Below are positions 34,030 to 44,036 of a stretch of DNA of 64,000 nucleotides, one piece after another. Position 1 is the first letter of the stretch; each line of letters opens with the position of its first letter. This DNA is from Chitinophagaceae bacterium (GTDB taxonomy: Bacteria > Bacteroidota > Bacteroidia > Chitinophagales > UBA10324), in contig CANIPU010000012.1 of NCBI GenBank assembly GCA_947469485.1, positions 1 through 64,000 on the forward strand, in the 5' to 3' direction. Both the position numbers and the translations under genes were made by a program. The notes below the pieces were generated by a model. It made no database searches and was not told the origin of the DNA. It saw only the letters and a program-made list of their open reading frames with translations.

Positions 34030-37000
34030 GCTTTTGCTCTTTTGCGATGAATGAATACATGGCGGGTATCACGAATAAAGTTAAAATGAGTGCAAATAGT
34101 AATCCTCCGATAATCACAATTCCCATTGACATGCGGCTCTTTGCACCTGCACCAATTGCGAGCGCAATGGGTAACGCACCGAGTGCAGTTGCCAAACTTG
34201 TCATTAGGATTGGTCGCAATCGCAACGCTGAAGCGGTGATTACTGCTTCCATTTTTTTCATTCCTTTTTCCTGTTGCTGATTGGCAAATTCAACAATGAG
34301 AATTCCATTCTTCGTCACCAAACCAACTAAGACCAGTAATCCAATTTCACTGAAAATATTCAGTGTCTGATTGAAATACCACAACACTAATACACCTCCC
34401 GCCAAAGCCATGGGTACTGTGAGCATGATGATGAACGGGTCAATAAAACTTTCGAACTGCGCCGCAAGAACCAGATAAATTAATATGAGTGCGAGTATGA
34501 ATGCGAATTGAATATCAGAAGAGCTTTCGGCAAAGTCACGCGAAGCTCCGGTTACATCTGTCGAAAAAGATTTGTCTAAAACCTGATCAGCAATTTTATT
34601 CATCTCCTTCAATCCGTCTCCAATTGTTTGTCCCGGAGCAAGCCCTGCAGAAATAGTTGCTGATTCATATCGGTTGTAATGAAAGAGTTGAGGTGAAGTT
34701 GCATCTTCGAGAATAGTGACCACATTATCAAGTTGAATCAACTGGCCATTGTTGTTTCGGACATACAATGTTTTCAGGTCAATGGGTGCTGTCCTGTTTT
34801 CACGATTCAACTGCTGAATGATCTGGTATTGCTTTCCCTTCATGGTAAAGTAGTCGAGGTTCTGACCACCATAAGCTGTCTGTAAAGTTTGAAAAATATC
34901 AAATACTGAAAGCCCGAGCGTTTTTGCTTTATCGCGGTCAACACGAACATTGAGTTGTGGCTTATTGTATTTCAGATTCACCGTGGCAACAGAAAAAACG
35001 GAATCTTTATTAGCCATCGCCAGAAACGCAGGAACAGCAGTACGAAGTTTTTCGGGGTCAGCAGCTTTTATAACAAACTGAACCGGCAAACTTGTTCGCG
35101 CCGAAACTCCCACACTGATGGTTTGCTCCTGAATGACGAACGACTGAGCATCCGGAAAAAATGCACTGAGTTTTCCCTGTAAATAATTTGCAATCTGTGC
35201 CTGTGTTCTTTTTCGTTCATCGGGTTCCGAAAGCTTTATGCGGAACATTCCGGTATTTACAGCGCCACTACCGGTGAAACCAGGAGCTACGATATTTAAA
35301 TCCAGTTTTCGTTCAGGCACCGAATCAATGATAAATTGCTCAGCAGTATTCATGAACTGATACATGAAATCATAAGAAGTTCCTTCGGGTGCAGTTACAC
35401 TTACGCGCAAGAGACTTCTGTCATCGAGTGGTGCCAATTCTGATGGCAATAATTTCCCAATGAAATAAATCATCAATACACAAACTCCGATAATCGGGAG
35501 TGCCAGCCAGCGACGGCGCATAAAATTTTCCAAGGCGTTTTTATATCCATCAATCATCGCCACAAAATATTTTTCGGTTCGATGATAAAATTTCGAATGC
35601 GAGTTATTCTTTCTTCTCAACTTAATATTTAAAACCGGAGTAAGCGTGAGCGACACGAATGCTGAAATCAAAACTGCTCCTGCCATCACCACTCCGAACT
35701 CCCGAAACAAGTGTCCTGTGAATCCTGATAAAAAAATAATGGGCATGAATACCACGGCCAGTGTAATGGAAGTGGAAATGACCGCGAAATAAATTTCTTC
35801 TGACCCTTTTCGTGCGGCTTCCATTATTGGTAAACCACCTTCCAGTTTTTTATAAATATTTTCAGTTACCACTATTCCATCATCCACTACTAATCCTGTT
35901 GCTAAAACAATTGCAAGAAGAGTAAGTATGTTAATGGAATATCCAAACAGATACATGATAAAAAATGCGCCAATGAGCGAAACCGGAATATCAATAAGTG
36001 GTCGCAATGCCATTAACCAATCTCTGAAAAATAAATAGATGATGAGCACGACCAGAAGAATCGCAAGCAATAATGTTTCTTGTACTTCAGTAATTGATTG
36101 ACGGATGAATTTGGTGTTATCAAGCACCACATTCAATTTATAATCTTTCGGTATTTCACTTTTAATTAATTCGAGACGCTTATAAAATTCATCTGCAATG
36201 TCAATGTAATTGGCACCCGGTTGCGGCACAATTCCCATTCCTATCATTGGAACACCTGATTGGTTCAAGGTTGTTTCTTCGTTCACCGCCCCGAGTGTGG
36301 CAGTGCCAACATCCTTCAACCGAACAATGCGTGAGCTGTCAGATTTAATTATCAGATTATTAAAATCATCCACACTTGTCAATCGCCCCCTAGCGTTTAC
36401 CTGAAGTTCCATTGTGCTTCCCGATAATTTTCCGGCCGGCAACTGTACATTTTCTTTTTGCACCGCGACCTTAATATCAAGCGATGTTAAACTATACGAG
36501 GCCAGTTTTGCAGGATCAAGATAGAGTCGCATGGCATATTGTTTCTGCCCCCATATCTGAATGGTGCTGACATCCGAAATGGTTTGCAATCGTTCGGCAA
36601 CCACATTTTCTGCATAATCATCCACTTCAAGAATACTGCGTGTATCACTTGATAAAGTCACTGAAAGAATTGCATCAGAATTCGCATCTGCTTTTGTTAC
36701 AACCGGTGGTGCATCAATATTGTTAGGCAATTGCTTTATTGCCAGCGCCACTTTATCGCGCACATCATTGGCAGCAGTTTCCAGATCAGACCCTAAATTA
36801 AACTCCACAGTTATTGTACTTTGCCCTTGTGTGCTTGTTGAAGAAAGTGATCGGATTCCCTGAACTCCATTAATGGCTTTCTCCAGCGGCTCTGTAATTT
36901 GCGATTCTATCACTTCAGCATCAGCTCCGGTATAAACTGTCTTTACTGTAATCACCGGCGGATCAATAGCAGGATATTCACGCACTCCTAAAAACTTAAA

Positions 37001-37084
37001 TCCGATAAGACCAAATACAATAATTGTAATGGAACATACCGTTGCAAAAACCGGTCGCCGCAGACTGATGGAAGGCAGACTCAT
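34016..37084 (-). CDS. RND efflux permease, AcrB/MexB type
   Basis: 1022 residues. Starts MSLPSISLRRPVFATVCSI with the first helix, two homologous halves each with six membrane helices and a large periplasmic loop. The proton relay is visible in helix 4 as ATGLVVDDGIVVTENIYKKL, with the two adjacent Asp residues of HAE-type pumps. Later helices contain LVGLVTKNGILIVEFANQQ. It exports hydrophobic or amphiphilic drugs by proton antiport. Length and motifs are normal. It starts 3 bases after the adaptor gene stop. No local repressor gene is present, so the operon may be constitutive or controlled from elsewhere. Confidence 0.96.
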   Translation of the reverse strand: MSLPSISLRRPVFATVCSITIIVFGLIGFKFLGVREYPAIDPPVITVKTVYTGADAEVIESQITEPLEKAINGVQGIRSLSSTSTQGQSTITVEFNLGSDLETAANDVRDKVALAIKQLPNNIDAPPVVTKADANSDAILSVTLSSDTRSILEVDDYAENVVAERLQTISDVSTIQIWGQKQYAMRLYLDPAKLASYSLTSLDIKVAVQKENVQLPAGKLSGSTMELQVNARGRLTSVDDFNNLIIKSDSSRIVRLKDVGTATLGAVNEETTLNQSGVPMIGMGIVPQPGANYIDIADEFYKRLELIKSEIPKDYKLNVVLDNTKFIRQSITEVQETLLLAILLVVLIIYLFFRDWLMALRPLIDIPVSLIGAFFIMYLFGYSINILTLLAIVLATGLVVDDGIVVTENIYKKLEGGLPIMEAARKGSEEIYFAVISTSITLAVVFMPIIFLSGFTGHLFREFGVVMAGAVLISAFVSLTLTPVLNIKLRRKNNSHSKFYHRTEKYFVAMIDGYKNALENFMRRRWLALPIIGVCVLMIYFIGKLLPSELAPLDDRSLLRVSVTAPEGTSYDFMYQFMNTAEQFIIDSVPERKLDLNIVAPGFTGSGAVNTGMFRIKLSEPDERKRTQAQIANYLQGKLSAFFPDAQSFVIQEQTISVGVSARTSLPVQFVIKAADPEKLRTAVPAFLAMANKDSVFSVATVNLKYNKPQLNVRVDRDKAKTLGLSVFDIFQTLQTAYGGQNLDYFTMKGKQYQIIQQLNRENRTAPIDLKTLYVRNNNGQLIQLDNVVTILEDATSPQLFHYNRYESATISAGLAPGQTIGDGLKEMNKIADQVLDKSFSTDVTGASRDFAESSSDIQFAFILALILIYLVLAAQFESFIDPFIIMLTVPMALAGGVLVLWYFNQTLNIFSEIGLLVLVGLVTKNGILIVEFANQQQEKGMKKMEAVITASALRLRPILMTSLATALGALPIALAIGAGAKSRMSMGIVIIGGLLFALILTLFVIPAMYSFIAKEQKHDKE

Positions 37085-37087
37085 AGC

Positions 37088-38161
37088 TTATTGAACAGCG
37101 TTTTTTGACGGTAAACTTTTAACAGGGTTTCCGTTTTTCACTGCAAGAATTCCGCTGGTGATAACAGAATCGCCAATGGAAATTCCGCTGGTAATTTGTA
37201 TGGTGCTGTCGTTTCTTATTCCGGTAGTAACAGGAATTGAAATTGCTTTTCCGTTCTTAATAATAAAAACAGATTGCTGATTTTGTTTTGCCACCAGCGA
37301 TTGATTGGGCACCAGAATGGCATCGTCAATAGTTTCCAGTGTAACAACAATGTGTGCGAATGCTCCCGGAATTAATTTGCCACCTGGGTTTGCACAAAGT
37401 GCTCTGAATTTTATTGTGCCTGTTGATGCATTCACCACCGGTTCTGCAGCATAAGTTTTTGCTGTGAAAGTATCGCGCACTCCTTCAACAGTGAAATTGA
37501 TGGTTGCATCTTTTGAAATCAGTGCTGCATATTTTTCAGGAATGAAAAAATCAATTTTCACCGGATTGATTTGTTGCAGCGTAGTGATAGAAGTTCCTGT
37601 AGAGAGATAACTGCCCACACTGATATTGCGCAATCCAATCACACCATCAAACGGAGCTTTGATTTCTGTTTTATTTATTTGCGATTGTATGTTTTCAATA
37701 TCTGCTTTTATTCCGTTCAGCGTGTTCAATGTATTATCATATTCCGATTGACTGATTCCGTTCACCAGCAACAGTTGATGTTGCCGTGCTTCTTCTGCAT
37801 CAGCATTTTTTTTCGACGATTGTAGTTTTTTCAATTGCGCCATTAAATCATCATCGTTCAGTTTCAGCAACATTTGTCCCAGCTTTACTGATGCGCCTTC
37901 GGTAAAAAATATTTTCACCACCCGACCCTGTGCTTCATTTTTTATTTCAACCGATTCGTTCGCTAAAATATTTCCATTGGTAAAAAACTCATTCTTCAAT
38001 TCAGCCGAGGTTGCAACCTTCATGTTCACTGCCAGTACAGAATTTTTTCCGGCTGATGAAGCATTGTTTTCTGAAGTTTTATCAGTCAGAAATTTTATTT
38101 TAATAAATACCAATGCAGCAATAACAACGACAATAATTATTATCCACGAAAATGCTTTCAT
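37088..38161 (-). CDS. RND efflux periplasmic adaptor (membrane fusion protein)
   Basis: 357 residues. An N-terminal anchor (IIIIVVVIAALVFIKIKFL) then a lipoyl-type hairpin (EAQGRVVKIFFTEGASVKLGQ), a short coiled coil with AEEARQHQLL, and barrel-sandwich and beta-barrel domains (IKAPFDGVIGLRNISVGSYL, FTVEGVRDTFTAKTYAAEP). Bridges the RND pump and the TolC channel. First gene of the leftward operon, with a 96-base gap after the asparaginyl-tRNA synthetase gene on the same strand. Confidence 0.94.
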   Translation of the reverse strand: MKAFSWIIIIVVVIAALVFIKIKFLTDKTSENNASSAGKNSVLAVNMKVATSAELKNEFFTNGNILANESVEIKNEAQGRVVKIFFTEGASVKLGQMLLKLNDDDLMAQLKKLQSSKKNADAEEARQHQLLLVNGISQSEYDNTLNTLNGIKADIENIQSQINKTEIKAPFDGVIGLRNISVGSYLSTGTSITTLQQINPVKIDFFIPEKYAALISKDATINFTVEGVRDTFTAKTYAAEPVVNASTGTIKFRALCANPGGKLIPGAFAHIVVTLETIDDAILVPNQSLVAKQNQQSVFIIKNGKAISIPVTTGIRNDSTIQITSGISIGDSVITSGILAVKNGNPVKSLPSKNAVQ

Positions 38162-38257
38162 GCAATCATGATTTAAATGAAGAAGTAAAAATCAATCATT
38201 AGAATGATAAATATATTTATACAAATGATTAAAGCAGGTAGAAAGTTTCCATTCTGG

Positions 38258-39781
38258 CTACGGAAACAACCTTCCATACATTCTCGGAAATGGAATGGTC
38301 TCGCGAACATGCGGCAGTTTGCAAACCCATGCCACCAATCTTTCCAATCCCAATCCGAAACCCGCATGTTTTACAGAACCATAGCGGCGCAAATCGAGAT
38401 ACCATTCGAAAGCTTCCATTGGTAATTTGTGTTCAATGATTTTTTCAGTCAATAATTTTATATCGGTTTCTCTTTCGCCGCCACCAACAATTTCGCCATA
38501 ACCTTCCGGTGCTAATACATCAACACCTTTTGCCAAGTGCGGTGCATTTTTATCGCGCTTCAGATAAAATGCTTTCACTTCGTGCGGCCAGTTGTAAACC
38601 ATAATCGGAATATCAAACAATCGGGTAAGTACGGTTTCATCAGAGCCACCGAAATCATCGCCGCGCTGAAAATTCTTTGCAGAATTTAACCAGTTCGGAA
38701 TGTTGCGCTCATCTTCTTCCAGATCTTTCAATTCATTTTTCAGGGAATCAATTTTATTCTGGTTGAAAGCAATTTCACCTTTCTTCATTCCGGCATCTTT
38801 CAGTTTTGCTTCGCGCTCTTCCGTTTCTTTTTTCACTTCAGCAATTCTGTCCTGCACTTTTTTCAAATCTCCTTCCAGAAGTTTAATGCTGTTTTTTCCA
38901 TCTACATCTTTCTTTCCGAGAATCATGTCCACCGCATCATCATAAGCAATACGCGGAAACGGACGATTAATATTTTTCAGAATAGATACATCGCGACCAA
39001 TAATTTTAAATTCTTCTTCGCACACCTCCACCAATTCATTCACCACAAATTTCATCATCGCTTCAATCACATCCATGTTCATGTCCAAATCATGAAAAGC
39101 CATTTCGGGCTCTATCATCCAGAATTCTGATAAATGGCGGCGTGTTTTTGATTTTTCAGCTCTGAAAGTTGGACCGAAAGTGTAAATCTTGTTGAATGCC
39201 ATAGCCATTGCTTCGCCATACAATTGTCCGCTTTGTGATAAATATGCAGGTTGACCATAAAAATCAGTTTCAAATAAATTGCTGGTGCCTTCGCATGCAT
39301 TTCCGGTGAAAATCGGCGCATCCATTTGCACAAAATCATTCGACTGAAAAAATTTGTGAATGGAAAAAATCATCTTGTTGCGAATGCGCATAATTGCCCA
39401 CTGCCGTTGCGTACGCAACCACAAGTGACGCTCATCCATCAGAAAATCTACCCCGTGTTCTTTTTTTGAAATCGGAAATTCCTCAGCAATTGAAATAACT
39501 TCAACACATGTTGCGTGAATTTCATATCCACCTATTTGTCGTTCGTCCTTCACCACTTTTCCAATAATGGTACATGAACTTTCCTGCGATAAATTTTTTG
39601 ATGCTTCAAATGATTCGGCATTCACACTCTTTTCATCTACCACACACTGGCAGTAACCAAAACCATCGCGCAGCACAATAAAAAATAATCCTTTGCCGGA
39701 GCGTTTGTTGTAAACCCATCCCTGCAATTGCACTTCCTGACCTTCATACTTCGCCAGGTCTTTAATGAAAACTGATGTCAT
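38258..39781 (-). CDS. asnS: Asparaginyl-tRNA synthetase with coiled-coil insertion
   Basis: 507 residues, longer than E. coli AsnRS (466). N-terminal OB-fold anticodon domain about 1-110 (VQLQGWVYNKRSGKGLFFI). Class II catalytic motif 2 at 201-229 (TFGPTFRAEKSKTRRHLSEF) and motif 3 at 474-485 (GFGLGLERLVAW). Between about 288 and 376 there is an insertion rich in Glu, Lys and Asp with heptad-like spacing (LLEGDLKKVQDRIAEVKKET, NKIDSLKNELKDLEEDE), a predicted antiparallel coiled coil, located in the catalytic domain between motifs 2 and 3. The insertion keeps the reading frame and leaves the core intact. It charges tRNA-Asn; the extra arm could contact tRNA or a partner, which is inference. 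Confidence 0.95.
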   Translation of the reverse strand: MTSVFIKDLAKYEGQEVQLQGWVYNKRSGKGLFFIVLRDGFGYCQCVVDEKSVNAESFEASKNLSQESSCTIIGKVVKDERQIGGYEIHATCVEVISIAEEFPISKKEHGVDFLMDERHLWLRTQRQWAIMRIRNKMIFSIHKFFQSNDFVQMDAPIFTGNACEGTSNLFETDFYGQPAYLSQSGQLYGEAMAMAFNKIYTFGPTFRAEKSKTRRHLSEFWMIEPEMAFHDLDMNMDVIEAMMKFVVNELVEVCEEEFKIIGRDVSILKNINRPFPRIAYDDAVDMILGKKDVDGKNSIKLLEGDLKKVQDRIAEVKKETEEREAKLKDAGMKKGEIAFNQNKIDSLKNELKDLEEDERNIPNWLNSAKNFQRGDDFGGSDETVLTRLFDIPIMVYNWPHEVKAFYLKRDKNAPHLAKGVDVLAPEGYGEIVGGGERETDIKLLTEKIIEHKLPMEAFEWYLDLRRYGSVKHAGFGLGLERLVAWVCKLPHVRETIPFPRMYGRLFP

Positions 39782-39906
39782 CTTGAATTTTAAAAATTAA
39801 GGCGCTAAAGTAAATGTTTGCCAGCGAAATATTATTGAAGCTAAAATTCAGAAGTTGTACGAATATTTAATCTTTTAAGAAATTGACCCTTCAATATTCG
39901 AGATTG

Positions 39907-41763
39907 TCAATATTTCAGGTAAGCATCATATAATAATTGAAGATAGGCTTTCGCAGTATCAATACACGGATGTTCTGACCTGTTTGTATTTGTTTGAAAA
40001 ATTAACTGCGGTGGATAGTTGTTAAATGCTATTGTATCAGAAGGGCTTACCCAGCCAAAGCCATCGTCAAAAGAATAATATGCATAATTCTTTCTTGCAA
40101 AATTTAATAGGTCATTGCTCCATTTAAACTCTGTTGAATTTATGTTCAATTGATTTAACAGAGTAGAAGCAATATCTGTTTGTGAACCATAAGAGCGAAT
40201 TCTTTTTCCTGTTAACTGATCATTCAAACCATCACCCCAAATCAGCAGCGGAATATGATGAACACCCGGCATTAATATTTCGCGGTTGTAAGGGTAACGA
40301 TGTCCATGGTCGGCACAGAAAATAAAAACTGTGTTTTTATACCAGGGTTTCTTTTTAGCTGTTTCAATAAATTTTCCTATTTCCTGATCAACATAATAAA
40401 TCGAACTCATAAATTTTGCGGCAACACCTTCCTCTTTAAAATGTGGTTCTTCAGGAATATCGTAAGGCTCATGTGAAGTTAGTGTAATGAGATATGAAAA
40501 AAAAGGTGTTTGAAGAGAGCTTATTTCCTCAATAGCTTTTTCGAGCATTTTACCATCATCTACACCCCATTTTGTTGTTTTAGATAAAACAGGAAAATCT
40601 TCCTGCGATATAATTTTATTAAATTCATTAGTGAAAGCATAGGCTTTAAAATTACTGAAGCTTAAATCTCCACCATACATTAGCATTGAATTATAGCCAA
40701 CTGAATTAAGGTTTTTTGTAATGGTCGGAAGCTTTTCCTGTTTCTCAGCATTCCAAATAATTGACACATTAGGTTGAGCCGGAAAACCTGATAATATTGC
40801 AACCAGCCCCTGGTCGGTTCGAAATCCTGAAGCATAAATGTTCTCAAAAAGCAAACCTTCTTTTATCAGCTTTCCCAGCTGTGGTGTTAAACCGGTTTTG
40901 CCGCCTAAACCTTCAACCACATCTGCTCCAAATCCTTCAAGCTGTATAAAAATTATATTCGGGTTCTCGCTTTTAAAAAGATGAGTTGTTGAATCATTTT
41001 TTTCAGTAAATAAATATCCAACAATTGCTTCCGCTTTTTTTTCATCCATGTATAGGTATGGATTATTGTCTCTGTACTTTTTAATATTTACAATTGATTG
41101 TATTGAATACCAGGTTGTGTTTATTGCTGCATGATTAGCAAACATGTTTTTTGAAAAGTAGGCACTGCTTTCATTAATCGGAGCAACACCGATATTGCCT
41201 CTTATACCTAACAATGTAAATCCGCTAATTAAAATAAAATAAGGAATGTTTAACCACCTGATTCCACCAATGGTTGTTGCAAATTTCCTTTTGCTTAAAT
41301 AGAGGGCTGCATACCAACCATAAATTACATGAATGATAATTAAAAGAATATATAACCACACCGGTGAAGCACCTGATGAGGCCATCATCTCTTTTGGATT
41401 CAGAATGTTCTGTATTGCACGAACATTCAGTTTTGTGCTCCAGTTTTCATAAATGCCTAAATCACCAACAAATAATAACCCAATAATGAAAAAGATAATT
41501 GGCAAATAAATTTTGAAAAACAAACTCATCAATTTTTTTTCAAACAATACCTGAAATAAAAAGAATATGAAGGGAAGAGTAATCAAATAACATGACAATG
41601 AAATATCCAGCCACAATCCATGCATAAACACTCCAATGATATCTTCTATTGAAAGGCTTGAAGTCTTATTAAAAAAATAAAGTAGAAACACTCCTTTTTG
41701 AAAAAGAAAAAGCAGAATAAGAACTGCCAGCCAGTTAATTGCAAACGATACCCATTTCTTCAT
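39907..41763 (-). CDS. LTA synthase-like membrane sulfatase
   Basis: 618 residues from the ATG at 41763 (an upstream in-frame TTG would add 12 residues before the first helix). Five N-terminal membrane helices in about 220 residues, then a periplasmic alkaline-phosphatase-type domain. The metal/nucleophile part is IIFIQLEGFGADVVEGL with Glu276 and FRTDQGLV with Thr316 as the likely phospho-acceptor; a DHGHRYPYN segment lies near the end with conserved Asp and His. Members transfer phosphoglycerol or phosphoethanolamine to lipid or sugar. Bacteroidota do not make Gram-positive lipoteichoic acid, so the acceptor is unknown, possibly lipid A or a capsule. Transcribed alone, leftwards. Confidence 0.88.
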   Translation of the reverse strand: MKKWVSFAINWLAVLILLFLFQKGVFLLYFFNKTSSLSIEDIIGVFMHGLWLDISLSCYLITLPFIFFLFQVLFEKKLMSLFFKIYLPIIFFIIGLLFVGDLGIYENWSTKLNVRAIQNILNPKEMMASSGASPVWLYILLIIIHVIYGWYAALYLSKRKFATTIGGIRWLNIPYFILISGFTLLGIRGNIGVAPINESSAYFSKNMFANHAAINTTWYSIQSIVNIKKYRDNNPYLYMDEKKAEAIVGYLFTEKNDSTTHLFKSENPNIIFIQLEGFGADVVEGLGGKTGLTPQLGKLIKEGLLFENIYASGFRTDQGLVAILSGFPAQPNVSIIWNAEKQEKLPTITKNLNSVGYNSMLMYGGDLSFSNFKAYAFTNEFNKIISQEDFPVLSKTTKWGVDDGKMLEKAIEEISSLQTPFFSYLITLTSHEPYDIPEEPHFKEEGVAAKFMSSIYYVDQEIGKFIETAKKKPWYKNTVFIFCADHGHRYPYNREILMPGVHHIPLLIWGDGLNDQLTGKRIRSYGSQTDIASTLLNQLNINSTEFKWSNDLLNFARKNYAYYSFDDGFGWVSPSDTIAFNNYPPQLIFQTNTNRSEHPCIDTAKAYLQLLYDAYLKY

Positions 41764-41850
41764 GATTTGCAAAAGAAAGTATTCAGAAATGAATATCAAT
41801 TCTTTCTGCTAACATTATTACCAAAGCATAAACAGTTGGGTTCTGCTTCA

Positions 41851-41858
41851 TATTTTTG
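41851..41858 (+). promoter_or_regulatory. -7 box (TAnnTTTG) upstream of rpoN
   Basis: TATTTTTG is a full match and ends 20 bases before the rpoN ATG. A TTG lies at 41836 but the 12-base gap is too short to be the -33 element. Confidence 0.4.
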
Positions 41859-41878
41859 CATGGATATTAATCGCCGTT

Positions 41879-43426
41879 ATGCTCAAACAAGGAATGCATC
41901 AAAAGATGCTTTTAAAAATGTCGCCGCAACAGATTCAGTTAATGAAACTATTGCAGATTCCTGCGGCAAACCTCGAAGAAAGAATTAAAGAAGAACTGGA
42001 AGCAAACCCGGCATTGGAAGAAGGTCTGGCCGAAGAAGCTGATGAAAAAGAATCGGTAAATAGTGAGGATGATATTCCTGAAGAACCAACTGAAGAAGTT
42101 CAGGATATTGAAAACGAAGAAATAGCTGAACTGGAAAATAGTATTGATGACGATTCCACTGAAGATATAACAGATACCTCTGTTGATGATAATGATGTGG
42201 ATATAACTGAATATATGGATGAAGATGAAGTGGCAGATTATAGCACTCGAGGCGATGGATATTCAGAGGATGAAGAGAAACAAGGTGTGCCAATTCCGGT
42301 GCAGCGGAGTTTTCATGAGTATTTAGAAGAACAAGCAGGCTTGCTTGAATTGCATGATGAAGATTTAGAATTGGTTCATTATATAATTGGCAGCATAGAT
42401 GATGACGGATATTTGCGCAGGCCAATTGATGCAATGGTAGATGATTTGAGTTTTTCTCAAAACATTTCTACTACTTACGAAAAGTTAGAAGAACTTTTAA
42501 AAATTATTCAACTCTTAGACCCACCGGGAGTAGGCGCACGAGATTTAAAAGAGTGTTTGTTATTACAGCTTAAAAGAAAACAAGCTGAAACGCATACTGA
42601 AATAGATAAATTGGCGATACAGGTTATAACTGAATATTTTGATGAGTTTGTAAAGAAGCATTACGATAAACTTCAAAAAAACCTGGGTATTGATGATGCA
42701 AAATTTAAACTGGCGATGAATGAGATCATTCACCTGAACCCAAAACCAGGAAGTGCTTTTGCCGGAAGCACAAAAGTTGAATCATTTATTGTTCCTGATT
42801 TTTTCATTACTAATAATGAAGGTAAACTGGAAATTACTCTTCATAACATGAACATTCCAGAGTTGCGAATCAGTAATGGATTTAAAGCGATGATGAAGGA
42901 TTATAAAAAGAGCAACGATAAAAAATCAAAGGAGGCGCTAATCTTCATCAAGCAAAAAATGGATTCGGCAAAATGGTTTATTGATGCCATTACTCAACGA
43001 TATAATACTTTGTATTCTGTAATGCATACAATTATGGAATACCAGTATGAATTTTTCCTCACTGGTGATGAAACTCAAATGCGCCCTATGATTTTAAAAG
43101 ACATTGCTGAACGAATCGGTATGGATATTTCAACCATCAGCCGGGTGGCAAATAGTAAATATGTACAAACAGAATTTGCTACTTATAAACTAAAGTTCTT
43201 TTTCAGTGAATCACTAAGCACTGATAGTGGTGAAGAGGTAAGTACCCGTGAGGTGAAAAAAATACTGAATGATCTTATTGATCTCGAAGATAAAAAGAAA
43301 CCTATTGCCGATGAAAAGCTCACCGAATTATTAAGAGAAAAAGGATACAATATTGCCCGCAGAACTGTTGCCAAATATCGTGAGCAGCTTAATATTCCAG
43401 TAGCCAGATTGCGAAGAGAACTCTGA
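41879..43426 (+). CDS. rpoN: RNA polymerase sigma-54 factor
   Basis: 515 residues. Region I is short and polar (MLKQGMHQKMLLKMSPQQIQ), then LMKLLQIPAANLEERIKEEL and a long acidic region II rich in Glu and Asp (about 42-125). The core-binding part is DPPGVGARDLKECLLLQL; the DNA-binding HTH contains ISTISRVANSKYVQTE; the C-terminal RpoN box ARRTVAKYRE is at 493-502. It directs RNA polymerase to -24/-12 promoters and needs AAA+ activators. No such activator is encoded in this window. Its TGA and the next ATG overlap (ATGA-type, one base shared), so a membrane protein is coupled to it. Confidence 0.96.
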   Translation: MLKQGMHQKMLLKMSPQQIQLMKLLQIPAANLEERIKEELEANPALEEGLAEEADEKESVNSEDDIPEEPTEEVQDIENEEIAELENSIDDDSTEDITDTSVDDNDVDITEYMDEDEVADYSTRGDGYSEDEEKQGVPIPVQRSFHEYLEEQAGLLELHDEDLELVHYIIGSIDDDGYLRRPIDAMVDDLSFSQNISTTYEKLEELLKIIQLLDPPGVGARDLKECLLLQLKRKQAETHTEIDKLAIQVITEYFDEFVKKHYDKLQKNLGIDDAKFKLAMNEIIHLNPKPGSAFAGSTKVESFIVPDFFITNNEGKLEITLHNMNIPELRISNGFKAMMKDYKKSNDKKSKEALIFIKQKMDSAKWFIDAITQRYNTLYSVMHTIMEYQYEFFLTGDETQMRPMILKDIAERIGMDISTISRVANSKYVQTEFATYKLKFFFSESLSTDSGEEVSTREVKKILNDLIDLEDKKKPIADEKLTELLREKGYNIARRTVAKYREQLNIPVARLRREL

Positions 43427-44034
43427 TGAAGACAGCTGCTAAATTTTTTACTTATGCTTTTCATCCGCTTTTGCTTCCGACTTATTCGTTTGCTTTAGTT
43501 ATTTATACCAATCCGTTTTTATTTGGCAACTATGGTTCTTACACATGGATTCCGATTTTAAAAGTGTTTCTAAACACTTTTTTGTTTCCGGTCTTTAGTT
43601 TACTAATGATGTTCCAGCTTGGTTTTATTAAGTCATTTACAATGGATGATGCCAAAGAACGAATCATCCCTTATATAAGTACATTGGTGTTTTATATCTG
43701 GACTTTTTCTGTTTTCAGAAATAGTGGAGATCCTTTATTGCTCAGTGTTGTAATGTTAGGAGCCTGTTTATCTGCAAGCGCGGCTTTTGTAATAAATCTT
43801 TTTCGAAAAATAAGTTTACATGCTACAGGAATGGGCGCTTTGTTAGGACTTGCTTTCGGCAATGCTTTTTTTTCAGCACAGGATATAATTTTATCGTTAA
43901 TAGTGGTTGCAATTATTGCAGGAATAGTTGGAACAAGCCGACTAATACTTAATGCCCATAAAGACACCGATATTTACCTTGGATACTTTGTAGGATTTAT
44001 GTTACAGGTAGTTGCCTTTAGATTGTCGTTCTGA
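43426..44034 (+). CDS. PAP2-like integral membrane protein, degenerate motifs
   Basis: 202 residues, about six membrane helices. Near the C-terminus an SRx5Hx3D pattern is present: Ser171, Arg172, His178 and Asp182, which is the third signature of PAP2 lipid phosphatases. The middle signature (PSGH) is not intact; at its place stands SLHATGMG with a His. The first signature (KX6RP) is not seen; MDDAKERIIPY holds the nearest candidate. It may therefore be a phosphatase with altered chemistry or a non-catalytic relative. Its start overlaps the rpoN stop by one base, so translation is coupled; in Bacteroidota this neighbour is often conserved. Function unknown. Confidence 0.7.
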   Translation: MKTAAKFFTYAFHPLLLPTYSFALVIYTNPFLFGNYGSYTWIPILKVFLNTFLFPVFSLLMMFQLGFIKSFTMDDAKERIIPYISTLVFYIWTFSVFRNSGDPLLLSVVMLGACLSASAAFVINLFRKISLHATGMGALLGLAFGNAFFSAQDIILSLIVVAIIAGIVGTSRLILNAHKDTDIYLGYFVGFMLQVVAFRLSF

Positions 44035-44036
44035 TA

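Noticed and set aside
41764..41799. TTG start extension of the LTA synthase-like protein
   Set aside because: The ATG at 41763 gives the usual short positive end directly before the first helix.
41698..41988. Rightward frame overlapping the LTA synthase-like and rpoN starts
   Set aside because: Antisense to one gene and out of frame with the other, without any family signal.
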